Shown here: one piece after another, positions 49,301 through 62,091 of the stretch | Layout of the letters: every line of letters starts with the position of its first letter | How positions within the stretch are numbered: the first letter of the stretch is position 1 | From: Hirudo medicinalis | Lineage: Eukaryota > Annelida > Clitellata > Hirudinida > Hirudinidae | DNA: 64,000 nucleotides | Assembly: GCA_011800805.1 (NCBI GenBank) | Contig: MPNW01000074.1 | Coordinates: 65,601-129,600 of the forward strand | Reading direction: 5' to 3' | The notes under the pieces: model-generated | What the model was told of the DNA's origin: nothing | Databases searched by the model: none | The model's input: only the letters and a program-made list of their open reading frames with translations | Translations under genes and position numbers: made by a program

Positions 49301-52300
49301 GAACCCCCAGAAGTATTTTCAACCATGTCTCTGATGAGAGCTACATCTCTTATGAAGGTTGTGCCTTCACGCCCTGGGCCGGTCTGGTTAACGTTGGACA
49401 GACTCTTTGCAAATGGAGCAATGAACTTCCTTGCAATCTTTCTGTCCACATTTCCAGAAGAAGTGGGGGTGATGTTAAATACATCACGTGATTTTGAAAC
49501 CTGAAAGGTGCATTCCATGTTTCAATAAACAACTTAATCAATTTGCAGCAAATTCACTTAAATTTCTTACACAATATATGTATAATCACCAACCAACACT
49601 GATGCCATACAAATTCAATTTCAGTAATTAATTGAACATTCTTAATTAAAAAAAACCCACTAATAACTGATTTGTTGGACATTGAACAAGTTATTATTGT
49701 TGATAGTGTAATAAGTATTAATATTGGTTAATAAATTAATGAACAAATTACTTGCATGCAAAGTCAATGATAATAGTAGTAAATCATGTTGTCACATCCA
49801 TGCCTCCCGACAAAATAACATTGCTTACATCTTTGCTGCTAGCCTTAACATCTGCAGACTTTCCCCTCCTAGAGACAAAAGATGAAGTCATGCCCTTCCC
49901 TGAAGATGCCTGCGAGATGGAGTGACTGGAAAGGTGGAGGTTAGGAGGAGATTTTGCCTCTACGCTTCCGGCCTCGCACGAAGACGAGATGCTCCTCGCC
50001 TTCCGAGTGGCCGGAGTGTCGCAGGAAACGACGAAGAATCCGGATTCGTCGGGACTCGTCGCCTTCGTGCCGTCTTCCGGTCCTTCTTTAATCGTGCCAC
50101 TGGTCGTGCTTTTGCGAGGCCTCATGAACGTGGCCGAAGAGATTTGAGGCTCGGGTTTCATGGAAAATTTGGCATCTCTGATGACTCGTGAAGTGGCGTC
50201 TATGAGGGCGTTCAAACGAGATGAAGTTTCATTCATGAGTTTTTCAAAAGAATCTTCTCGATCCATAGAACTTGATGGAGGAGCTTCGTTCTCTTTTTTT
50301 TATAAAATTGTGATATATATATATATATATACAACCATTGATTTCATTAATTCCAATAAAGTTAATGACTCATTTTTGCAAAAAAAAAACAATTAGAACA
50401 ACATTAAAATGCAGTTTTCTGCATTTATTGCTTTCGACAACTGCAACTTTCACTCATCGGCAGCATTCCGTACATTCTCGGCCATCTCATAACTTAAAAC
50501 ATCAGAAACAGGGAGATACTTGAGTATAAACTACTCACCATTATCGTCCAAAATGGGAGAAGTTTGCTTCACAGCACAGGAGATATCAATATTCTGCAAT
50601 GTTCAAAGTCAGAATTTCAATCATTTTAAATAGAATAAAATTAAGTTGAAAACCTGAATATAGAAACAACAAAATGCAAACAACATGTGTAATATTAAAT
50701 ATGGTCCAAATTTAGTAATAGCATGGCTTAATAACACTCAAATAAATAGCAACTCTGGATGGTTATTGTATTCCCTGGCAAACTGGAAACATAGAGAAGT
50801 GTAAAAAAATAAGATAAATGGATGACAAGCGAGTTGGTTTTGAGGAATCGGTGGTCTCCAACAACAACGCGAGCTCAATACGTCCAAGCAGGCCTCATAG
50901 ATCAATCAAAAGTATTGCAGATCAATAGGAAAGAAAATGTGTTCTTTTTTTTTTTAAGTTCTTCTCAAATAATCAATTAATGGTTGGTGCAAGAGAGTGA
51001 AACCAGCTCAGTTATTTGGCTCATGCCCTAATCGAATTCATCCTAAGCAGCTCTACACCACAACATCAAAGAAGAAGCACTCATATTGTTTGCAAGAAGG
51101 AACAACCAAGCAATCATGAATATTATCCTGGCATTGTATACAATTTGTAATGATCTTGGGACCACACACATGGAAATCAATTATTGGCTCATACATGAGC
51201 TCATGAGCTAACAAAAACCAATTGAGGTTACAAGTTCCACTTGTTATGAAATTTTTATGCTTCCCTTGAAGATCTGAATCTTAGCAATTCAACTGCAATC
51301 TTGCATTTTTGAAATAAATGTAAATATTAATTAATGAGTCAACCACTCACCTTCTGAGAGATTTTGCCCTCCTTGCTGTTCAGGATTTGTCCTTTTGGTG
51401 GAGCAGTTAAAGACCTTTTATTGCTTTGAGTCTTTTTGGTCTGGATTTCCCCATCATCAATCACAGGCAACTTGTACATAACTCCAAAAGCTTCATCAAT
51501 TTTCTTCCTTGCTTTAATGACTTCTCCTGCATCTGCACCACCGTCTTCTTCCTCATCGATAGTGTAAGTCCCGGATTCACTCGGTGGCTTCGCCCTGCCC
51601 TCGTCGTCGTCTTCCTCGTACTCTCCGACATCACGAGCCTGCTTCATTCCCAATTTGAGTCGTCTGGTGATTCCCGGAGATCCCAGGTTCTTTACGGTGG
51701 AAGCATCAGAAGATGATGATGGAATATCATTGAGCATCTTCTTGATCAAGTAGGCAGTCCCTTCAACATCTGCATCAAAACTCGACCCAACAGAAAAATG
51801 CTTCTTCGACAACGTTTTGGTAGACTTGGTTGAAACAGACTCGACGACCTGAGGTTTGGTCCTCTGCTTTGAGCCGGTCGGCTCGACTTTGCGTCCCTTG
51901 AGAAGCTTTGGATCGACAGATTTGGTATTTTTCAATGGAGTTTTGCCATTGCCAGAGCTGATCTTTTCTGATGGCTGCCTGAGCCCTGTTTGAATAGATG
52001 TCCTAGCAGGGGGGGCTGACCTTACGACCTTTTTGCTATGCAAGGGAGTTTGAGTTGAAGGATTTGTACATTTGGATGAGACCGGTCGTTTGTCTTTTGA
52101 AATAATGCGTTTTGGAGAAGAATACTGAGGCCCTGACATATGAAGGATATCACAAGTTATTGGTGGTTTAAGTGTAGTCATTCTGGAGTGGCTGAATATA
52201 ACGACGATAACAATAACAATAACAATAATAATTTATGACTTCATACTATAATGGTTTGCAATGACTAATGTTAAGACTTGTCATTAAGAATAGTTACTTC

Positions 52301-55300
52301 TTTTGATATTTCATCAGTAAACATGGCAGTACATCATATAGTAATAAATCATATATTAATATATACAGTTTATTGTGACACTACATTAGTGATGATTAGC
52401 AGTGATTTTAAGCAAATATATACCCACCACATTGGAATAGAAAGTCACTGCATATGCTGGCATCCTCGATGTCTGTTGAAACCACGGAAGAGGCATCATG
52501 GCCCTCCGACATGTAGCCACTGTGGCTTCGAGATTTCTTCATCTGCTCCATCTTCTTCTCCTTAACAACAATAATAATATAAACTACAATAATAAGCAGA
52601 CTATAAACTATAATAATGTTATAAAGAACCATTTCTTGGAAGGTTAATCTATACTCGCATCACCTCCCTTCATAAGAGCTCAATCATCCTTGGAGCTCTT
52701 CAAACATTGCCTGAAGAGTCATCCATGAAGCCAGGACAACGAAAACATAAGGTGCCTCTGCTGCTATGCACATGGCGCCTTACAAATTAACTATTGTTAT
52801 TTATTATCATTATTATTGTTGTTGTTATTATTATTACCATAAATATTAATTAATTTAGAGATTCTCAATATGAGATGGGGATGTCAACAAGAGCAAGTAT
52901 ATATGAAACATAAGGTTACTATATCGGGCAAGAACAATATTAAAATCGTACAACCAATACTAAAAACGACTGGCATAATTATATGATACCATATAACGAA
53001 GTCCAAGACTTTGTCAAAAAACAAAACATTAGAGCTAAACACAGCTACTTTTGATTTGCCTCTGAACTACCAATGTCCACTATTTATAACATGGTATTGT
53101 AAGCAATCAAGGCCCTCGTAGCCAAGAAGAGAGATGAATGAGATTTCACCAACCTCAGCTGCCAACTCCTTGGACTGCCTTCTCCTTTTCTGCTCCTCTT
53201 GCCTTTCTCGGATTCCGGCATGAATTTTGTACGGAACGAGTTTCTTCCAGTTCTCCGTTATTTCAGGTTTGTCGGGGTCACTTCCGAAATCTATCGTAAA
53301 AGCCATCCCACCGAACTCCCGCTGGTTTTTTGGCTTTTCAGTTTCACTTTCTTCACCAACAACTGGTTCAGGAATTTTCTGATCAACATAAACATCTCTC
53401 TCTGGTGGAGTGTGACTTGTAGGATAGACTGAAGGAATTAATTACAATTTCAATGGGTCTTGTGGCAACGATGCGATGATGATGATGATGATGGTGGTGG
53501 TGATGATGATAACAATGATGATGATGATAATAATAATGACAATAAATAGTTAATAATAAATTTGAATGGTGCTTATGCATAGCATCAGAGGCTGCGGATA
53601 TGGGGTTAATGGTTCGAAATATTACTTTAAAATGGAACAAAAACAATAAATAAAAAATCCTTTGTTGAAGAAATAAATATTTCTCAGCAGTGTTGTGGTG
53701 AATAATGATGAAGATTCTGGATTATAATGAGACAAAGGATGAGACACAGTCTGTTGAGTTTTTAAGTAATTAGCAACTAACTAGTCATAGGGTGAGTGGC
53801 ATCACTACCACTATCAAAGCTACTATACCAATACAATACTCTCACATGTTTGACCCCGATAATAAATAACTGTAAAGCAAATGATGAAATTATTACGAAA
53901 GCTCGTGATCATTACAACTGCTAGAAACAGTTGTTATCAATTAATTGTTATCAATTAATTGTTATCAATTATCGACGCTGTGAATGTCAGTTTAAAACAG
54001 TAATTTTCTTTTGTTTTTACCAAGATACGAAATTTATCTAAAACTAATTTGAAATAATAGTAGTTTAAATCGGTTTGCACAGTTAATTATATTACCTCCG
54101 ACATTAACTTCCTCAAGTTCATCACCCTCCTTCACATCCTTTGTGGCATCCTTTTCATCCCCATCAACCTCATCTCGTCTGTTGCCATTGGAAACATCAC
54201 GACTGTCAGACAATAACGCGCCGTCGTCGTTTGTCTCGACAGCTGTAGTACTTTCTTCGGTCGATGTTTCCATGACAACGGTCGCCTCTCTTTCGATGAA
54301 TGTTTTCAATTCGCCAGCCGAGTCAGCTGAATGCAGCTGTTGCTGAGGGCGTTGATGATGATGGCAGTGAATGTGATGTTGACTAAGGACACCTGAATCA
54401 CTAGCAAAACTTGTTTGTACAGGAAGTGATGACAAGGATGATGAAGACACGTGAAAGCTACTACAGGTATATGCAGGTGACGACGATGGCGTCAGCAAGG
54501 TGCTTGGGACGGTGTCTCCTGAATCATGAGAGCATGGGCGTGGTGCCTGAAAGCCATGGATAGGGCAATTGTTGTCTATTGATTCATTTATTGATAAGGA
54601 ATGATGATGGTGAGTTGAGCAGAGGGGAAGGTTTTCAAATGGTTGTTGGATGTGATTAGCACAGCAGGATTGAAATACTGGGTAGAATTGTACAGGTTCG
54701 AGGCCTCTGGTTGGACCTCTACAGAGGATGAGAGGATAAAATCTTACAGGTTGAGACTCAGGAGATGAATGGAGATTTAAATTGTTCTGGAATGTTCCAT
54801 CTCTCTTTGGAGTAACAGGATCTTTCTGATCAAAAAGAGATGAAGAAAGGTCTTGGTGAAAGTGATGTGGATAGAAACCAATGATCCCCGCTGAATGCAA
54901 TCCCTCTTTAAGTTTGTCAGTCGTTGGTTCTAATTCCGATTCCGTTCTCACCTTCCCTTCCGAAGAACAAGGGGTTGAAGAAGGTGGATTGAAGCCCAAG
55001 TAGTGGCCGGAGCTTTCGTGAGGACGTGGATGCAGAGATGATGAAGTTGGACAAGTGACTGCTGAATGATGCTTAGAATTGGAGTGATCTCCTGGAGGTG
55101 TCAGAATTGGAAATTCACCAGGAGCACAAACGGAGATGTGACTGATTAGAGCACTCTCTCCTATCCTTGGAAGCGAATCAAGTGTCTGTAAAGAAAAATT
55201 AATAATAAAATTCATTAAATTCCGAAATTGTAGATCATTAGAAATGATGTGAAGGCACATAATCCAACAAATAAACAAATCCATCGAACAAAAACATAAC

Positions 55301-58300
55301 TAATCAGCAGACAAACATAGATAAAAATCTAACATATTATCATATCACATTAGCAACCTTGAAGTTATCAGATGTTCGAATCATATCACTGCATTTAATA
55401 AAATAATACTCAAAACATTGAACACCTTCGTCTCCTAGCGAAGATGAAACGTCCATATCAAGAACATCTAAAGGTATTAAGTATGCCCTGGATTTGGAAG
55501 ATCGTGATAAACAGAGAGAAAAGTGAATGTGAATAGAGAGAGAGAGAGAGAGCAGAGTATTACAGGTGCATAAAGGAACAAAGGCTAGGAATTTGAAATA
55601 CAACTCAGACAACGAAAATCTTTTATTGGGAGGCAGTGGGTGTGCATAATTTCAAATATCTCCACTGAAGTCCACTGAAGAGCGTTTACTTTGTAAATTT
55701 TTACAACAACCACAGCGTGACTCTGATATCTGTTTAATCAGCACAGACGTTACTTCACAGCAAAACCTCTTGGATTGGCAGTAATGAGTCTCACTGCAGT
55801 CTTAGTACTTCAATCCAGATTTCGAAAGCAATAAAAGGTGTTAACGAATACTCTCATTCGCACTCTGTCTATTCCCTCGTCCATCACGCCGGATGTGCCA
55901 GACACATACAGTCAAGTGCGGATTCTCAGTATCACACGTTAACATTTTTCTGTGAAATTAAAACAATTGTAGACTTTTCAATTGCTAGAACATTTAATTA
56001 ATGGCCACTTGGAAGATGAAGAGACATATATATATATATATGTAGAATATAGATAGATAGATCATTCATTGCGTCACCAATGTTGTCCGTCCATTCACTC
56101 CGTCCATAATATCATCCACTTCAGAGAACATTCATGGAACCGATGCATGTCGAACAAATAACACACTCCATGCGTTGAAAAGCCTGGAAAATTGCTCCAA
56201 TCACACAATCACATCCATTCCTACATAGTTGGGAGCAGCAATGAGTCAGAAAGCAAAAAGAAAAACGAGCAAGGAAAGTAATGCAAGGAATGCAGTATCA
56301 TAAGGAGCCAAGAACGTGTTGCAACGAACTTAGATCTGCTTATCCTGAATCCATTGCATTAATATGAGACAAGTGGAGACCAAGACATCGCTTAATCTCC
56401 AACAGCTAGAAAGAGTTGATCCATAACTACCAATCAAGCCTTAAGCCATGCCACATCCATGAGAATCCAATTGCCCCCACAAGGTCAAATTAGATTTGCG
56501 CTCACAAAACAGGATGTGATCCTTGGGATCGTCCAACCAACCTTGTCCTAATAACCAATTTCCAAATGATAAAACCAAGTACATTTTCACAAGTTTTGTC
56601 ACATAACATCCTGGATATTATCAGTATTGATTATTGTAAGAAAAATCCTTTATATATTTGTATTCTTGTAAATAAGTAAAACTACTTTCTAAGCAAGTTT
56701 TGTAAAAGTACCTATGGAGCAGAACAAATATCTCAGATGATAACAGAATTAATGAAAATTGCCATCATCATTGTTGCTTAGGATCAAAATACGAATAATT
56801 TTAAACAATTTAATGTTCCACATGGACTCTGCATGAGAATTTATTGCTCAAATATAATGGCTTGAATTTGCCTTGAATTTGGAGATTCTGTTTGGGATTC
56901 TATATAAACAAAGAGACTAGAAAAAACTTGTAGATATTAAAGGAAATATAAAAATATTAAACATGACACCATATAAAAACACATAAATTATAGAAACTCT
57001 TAGGAATGCACTACAAATTGAACTCCTAATGCCACAACAATGAGACAATTGAAGAAAATCTCGAGGTAGTCTCCCTCTCTCCACTCTGGTGCACCAATGT
57101 CCATTTGACCATTTAAGTCACATGGTCATAAGCATAAAAAGACTTAAAAATTCCATCATTTAACAAAGAACATGAAATAGTTGAAGGATAATGAAAGCTC
57201 CTGAAATCATGTTAAAAGAAATGAATAACTTGGAAAAGAATAAATCTAAGTAAAAGCAAATGTTTTATTAATCCAACAATTTAATCATAAAAGGGACCAA
57301 ATTAAACTAGCTTCACTAGCATCACATGATTAAGTCAGTCATCATTTATTTATCAACATTTATTCGATTTATTGTCAACAACTCATTCAGAAATAACGGT
57401 TTATCTTAGAAGGTGTTTGTATCATAACAATAATAACCATTATAATAATAGTCAATAAAACAATTACTGAATTCAAGAAGTTCAAGAGGAGAGATTTATT
57501 CCTGCATGACAAAATAAAGTACTTTTCTCACATTTGTCACCAAATGACATTGCATGTTGGCCTTGAATCACAAAAACCTTCCATCATCATATCACTTGTA
57601 AATGCAGTAAAGTCAACCCAGATGTTTCACTTGAACTAGGACCCGCATAAAAAATCTTCAGAAAAGGAGGCAAATTCAAGCCAATAAAATGGCTTATGTG
57701 TAAGAACAAATTCGAATTCGAACAAGAATTACAAGAACACCGAATAGCAAACAATTCATCCTCTCACATATGCCTGCCATGTTTGCACATTCCCACATTT
57801 TTCTGATGCTTGACCTAAATATGTAATTTCAATGCCATGGTACTGCACCCAGCGATTATTCACTGGTAAGGGCAAATGTTCTGACTATTACATCTCATTT
57901 ACATAACATAAACACTTTGCACTTTCTTCACCCGCCAATGACAATTTGAGTCCCCAATAATATTATTTCCATCATTGCCCGTTGCAATCAGTTCAATAAA
58001 AATTCAAAGAAATAATTTTACTGATTAACAAAAGCACTTGAAACTTGTAGAAAAATAAGGCTAAATTTCAAATAACAATTAATTCATAAACAAGTAAGTT
58101 TTAATAATTGAATTATGATGGTGATGGAAACTGTGATGTGGTTGGAAGATTTCGTCAAAATATAATTTCAAGGACGTGTGAATGGTCGACAAGTTATCAT
58201 CCCAATTATTGGGCCAATTCGTCTCCGTTTGCGACAGATAATTGGATTGCCATAATGACATAATTTTATGTTATTGTTAACATTATTGTTATAATGTTTT

Positions 58301-60191
58301 GCTTTCGTTGCCAGATGTGGGCGAAATTTCTTGGTAGCCGAGCCACATTTATAAATGACACATCACTCATAATCATCATTGAAGCTGTATTCTAAGGCAT
58401 GGAGAGTTTATTCAGGGCTACAGTCTCATTACAGTTGCCATCATCTTCATCTTAGCAATCAGGATCATTGTTTAAAGCCAATCGTTTAACGTAATTGTAA
58501 TCGTAATTGCATTGAATTATACAACTACTGCAACAATATTTAAATACTACACAATCTTAATAATAATTAGAGGAATAAACTATAGAAAGCAAAGATTCCA
58601 TACAATTCTGACCTACAATTTTTATGAAAGTATTGCACCATTTTTTGCTTCAGAAATAATAAATCACGTTATTATTATCCTTAATTGTTGTTGTTTAACT
58701 GCTATCTGTTCAGCAGTTGAAGGCCAACGTGTGCATGAAACATGATACTATTTATCATCATCTTCATAGCTTCATTTGTTAATGGATTAATTATTTAACA
58801 GAATAACCATCTTAATATTTTGATTCTGATTTAAAGAAGCACACCTGACATAAAGTCTCCAATATTAAATTAATCTTCCAAGGTGGATAACTGCTCCAAT
58901 AAAGTCAATTTACTTTCCAAGCTCACATGTTCTCCATATATATATATACACAGACATCTTTATTTAATCAATAAGAGATTCAATCAATGTTATGTTGATG
59001 ATGATTTAATGGAAGGGTGTAAGCAATAGGACTAATAAGAGACATGGAGAAGAGTTGGCATAACTGCCTTGTTTGTGTCATAAAGTTACCATCAGAAAGT
59101 TTTGGTCATTGAACGACACGGTGAAGCACACATGTAAAAGCTTGTGCACAAAATGCTTTCTTAAGAGACAAACAATTGAAGGTATAAGCAATGTAAGACC
59201 AACTTCCTGAGAAAGTAAAATAGGACAACAATGATAATATTAATTTTTATCATCTAAGGATATCGAATTGAATGTGTAATAACACCAAATGCTTGTTATC
59301 CAATAAAATAATGATTCACCTATTATTCCAGAAAGTCATTCTAATATTATTTATTTACAAGACTCAATCTATCTCCCAAGTGTGTCAGAATAAGAAGTTA
59401 GTTAGAATGCTTTAAAACAAGCAAATAAATGATCTATCATCTCAAAGCTCTGCAGATTTGAGTACATTTTAAAATAATTTGTTCTCAAATTCAACTAGAA
59501 GCAAAATTGAAATTCAATGTCATACAAATTCTTAAGTAAACTTGTGAGGCACTGATATTGTTGCATCTCTTTGTTTATAAATTGTAGCTTGTAACTTAAC
59601 CTACATTCCTTTATTTCAAAGCTTTTAAAATCAAGAAAAATATCACTGTAGTATAAAGAATATCCCTGCACAGACCTGCATATGAGCATGATACATCATG
59701 AAAGAAATCATCACACTTCATTAGATTGCCATGACATAATTACCTCCTTAGCATGGAACAACAGGAATGAAGATTTTCAAAACAGAATTCAATGTATAAA
59801 TTAGACAACAATGTTTGAGTCATATCAAACTAATTTCTTGGTGCTGGATGCACAGTAAGTAGACACAAAGGCCAACAATGTGAAAATACTAATTCATCTC
59901 ACAAGCTTGTAGAGAAATTCTTATTAAATAAGCTCAAATATAGAAAAGAAAAACCCATATCCAGTCATTTAAGGCTTGAAATATCTTACAAGCAGAGACT
60001 TATTTAAATTACCTACAAACCTGGCAGTTGAATTTCCGTGAATTCTGTGAAATCGAAATATGTTGGGAAGATGGAATCGTAGAATTATGTCCCGAGAAAA
60101 TATCACAAGTTGGCATGCAAATCAATGCAGACTTTTCCCCAATCCCAACATCAGTTCCAGCTTCACTTGTATCTTGTTTGGAAGAATGCAT
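46367..60191 (-). CDS. CEP170: CEP170/CEP170B-like centrosomal microtubule protein
   Basis: Thirteen coding exons, every junction in phase: 60191-60013, 55487-55349, 55185-54096, 53428-53154, 52560-52424, 52182-51351, 50593-50539, 50292-49829, 49500-48592, 48014-47898, 47506-47418, 47133-46976, 46728-46367; about 1601 residues (human CEP170 1584). Conserved landmarks in family order: MAFTIDFGSDPDKPEI (~512), GTYTIDEEEDG followed by ARKKIDEAFGVM (~810-840), the C-terminal helix DSILVDSIQQVSKKVKSLAD, and ELAAILENLKKTELHLQ near the end. Long Ser/Arg-rich disordered stretches lie between them. A non-coding exon (to 60298) and a 97 nt intron may precede the ATG. The N-terminal FHA domain of vertebrate CEP170 was not found. 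The first two exons (MHSSKQDTSEAG...) are placed by phase and composition only, so FHA exons could lie beyond 64 kb. Predicted role: subdistal appendage and microtubule organisation. Confidence 0.82.
52660..52795 (+). mobile_element. Second copy of the LINE 3' tail
   Basis: Matches 31990-32145: GAGCTCAATCAT, GGAGCTCTTCAAAC, CTGAAGAGTCATCCA, AAGGTGCC, ATGGCGCCTTA, followed by a TTATT-rich microsatellite tail. Antisense insertion in an intron of the CEP170-like gene. Confidence 0.65.
55488..60012 (-). other. Large first coding intron of the CEP170-like gene
   Basis: About 4.5 kb with no recognisable exon on either strand. An AG-repeat (about 55530-55551) and short AT runs occur. FHA-domain exons were looked for on the minus strand (GSLNGT-type motif) and not seen. 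Confidence 0.45.
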
Positions 60192-60298
60192 AAGAAATAA
60201 CTGAATTGTGTGATTATCTTAGAATTTTAAAACGCACATATGTTGGACATTTCAGCAAATAATTCACGTTTCTTGGCGTTTAGTTTATCCGACATACT

Positions 60299-60990
60299 TA
60301 ATTGTGACTTAAAATTGCACTTTAATGGTTCTCTTTTACTGATGATCAATGATCGAAAATACAAGCAGACCTCTGCAGCGAAAACCAGACACTCTGCTTC
60401 TCCGCAGAATAAGTGTATGAGGCACGTTTTATTTCGGGAGTAGAACGTCAGCTGTCAATAACTGCTTAAGCCAAATTTTTTTAAATAATTTTATTATTCA
60501 CAAAAACATCAAAACGAAAAAGTAATGTTTTTTTTATTTAATTAATAAATTAAATTAACTTTTCCATATAAGTCAGCATCGATTATCGAAACCTCAATCA
60601 TTCGACCTTCGACGAGCTAAATGCGAAACTGCCGATATAACAAATTTAACATGGTCACTATTTCCCAAAACATTTGAAAATTTCTCCGAAAATTTATCTC
60701 GTTTGCAGTGGATTCAGCCTTTCCATCCTATTCCTTGTGACCATTGCATTATCGAAGTAAGCTGCCTGAATAGTTCTCGTATGTTTTCAATTTTTAATTC
60801 CTTTGTTGGTACACTTGATGACAAACATCATGAGGAAAATCGTGACTCAATGACGTCAGGTATGAAATATAACCATGATGTCACTCCACATTTTCATGAT
60901 CTTCATTGGCTATGCATTTCGCTAAGCCATAAACAATTATGAATGCTAATAAGAATCCTAGCTTATAATTTGTTTAAAAATTTAAACTGA
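60299..60990. other. Upstream region of the CEP170-like gene
   Basis: 60298 is the proposed end of a leader exon running leftward; the segment 60299-60440 is its probable body. Beyond it, 60441-60990 shows no supported gene. Confidence 0.35.
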
Positions 60991-60991
60991 A

Positions 60992-61333
60992 TCATGAATC
61001 ATGTACCAAATTGTATAACGGTTCCTTCCCTGGCACATACTTGACGATCAGATTGTAACGCAATAGCTTCAGCAAAAGCCTCTGAAGACGTGGAGACGTG
61101 TCGTGAATGGATTTCTTGAAAATCGACTCAAGCGGTCTATGATCGCTGTGAACAGTAACGACTTGTCTCTTGATTGTCGCTGTCAAACTTGATGCATGCG
61201 AAAACAATGGCCAAAAGCTCCTTTTCTATCTTAACATAATTTTTCTCACAATATGTGGACGAGCTATATGCGACCGGTCCATCTTTCTGAATGAGACAAG
61301 CACCTATGCCGTAACTGGAAGCATCTAACTAGA
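60992..61333 (-). pseudogene. Ty3/gypsy RNase H fragment
   Basis: Minus-strand reading gives LDASSYGIGACLIQKDGPVAY, EKNYVKIEKELLAIVFAC, then after a frameshift VVTVHSDHRPLESIF and LRYNLIVKYVPGKE. This is the RNase H order of gypsy polyproteins (DAS..G.GA, EKE.LA, TDH.PL). A stop (TAG) and the frameshift disable it. It ends where the LTR-like block begins and points the opposite way to the gag ORF. Confidence 0.88.
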
Positions 61334-61336
61334 AAT

Positions 61337-62091
61337 CTTGTGTTAAGAAATAAGTTATTGCCCCATGTGGTTAAGGACGCGAAGGAGCAACTAACTCGAC
61401 GGCAGAAGAAGACAACAAAATCCAAATATATGACATAAGGAAAGCAAAAACACTTGCAATTTAGTTATCGAAACTTATAATATGTAATAATTATTGATTT
61501 TGTATTTAGCCGATCTTTTGAGTGCCTTATGTATCCGAATGGGAGGCGAAGGCACTTTTTAGTCGATATACTATTTATATAGCGCCCCTACCGGAGGGCG
61601 CTCCCTGGCGGTGCAGACTGGGTTGCGAACACCACATCTTACATTACACATAACGACTGTTGCTGTTACGACCGCATGCAGGAACGCAACCCATTCGGCC
61701 AACCTGAACGCCAAATTGTTGTCGAAAGCTTTATTAATTTACAGGAAATTTTACCTACTTACGACCATTAAATTATTTATGAATTATTATTATTATTTAT
61801 GAGTTATGCGGATGTAAAAAATATCAAGGGGCACACTAACAGGGGTAGGGGGGTACTTACCCCCGCTACGCGTATGACATTAATTATACAAATTATCGTC
61901 ACAAATGCTTCGAATCTTCGTTAAAATGTGACTTCAAGCGATGAATTTTTTAAACTATTAATTTAGAAATACCCATAAAACACGGAATGTTTGATTACTG
62001 TATAATAAAAATAAACAATATGTAAATGATATCAGTTTCGGTTTCGGTTAGGCCTTGCGCGCATAGATAGGTTGATTATACAGATCTTACA
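61337..62091 (+). repeat. LTR-like block upstream of the gag ORF
   Basis: Starts TGTTAAGAAATAAG and ends TTACA, i.e. TG...CA, directly before a primer-binding site. Contains a TATATAG promoter-like motif near 61575 and AATAAA further on. Its middle is occupied by an inverted, rearranged copy of the 5448-5982 element. No second LTR is present before the window end, so the left boundary is inferred from the gypsy-type TGTTAAG start and the end of the RNase H fragment. Confidence 0.5.
61433..61877 (-). mobile_element. Rearranged copy of the 5448-5982 element
   Basis: Reverse-complement similarity to the element at 5.4-6.0 kb in three ordered blocks: TTTCGATAACTAA.TTGCAAGTGT, AAAGCTTTCGACA.CAAT, and GTGCCCCTTGATATTTTT followed by the G/C-rich end ..GCTACGC.TATG. 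About 200 bp of unrelated DNA (roughly 61493-61715), with a GCGCCC/GGGCGC hairpin, splits it. The left end is missing. Confidence 0.65.

Noticed and set aside
60240..60296. MSDKLNAKKREL start as the first CEP170 codons
   Set aside because: Hits a stop after 22 codons and its possible donor gives the wrong phase. A GTATGT donor over this ATG makes it intronic.
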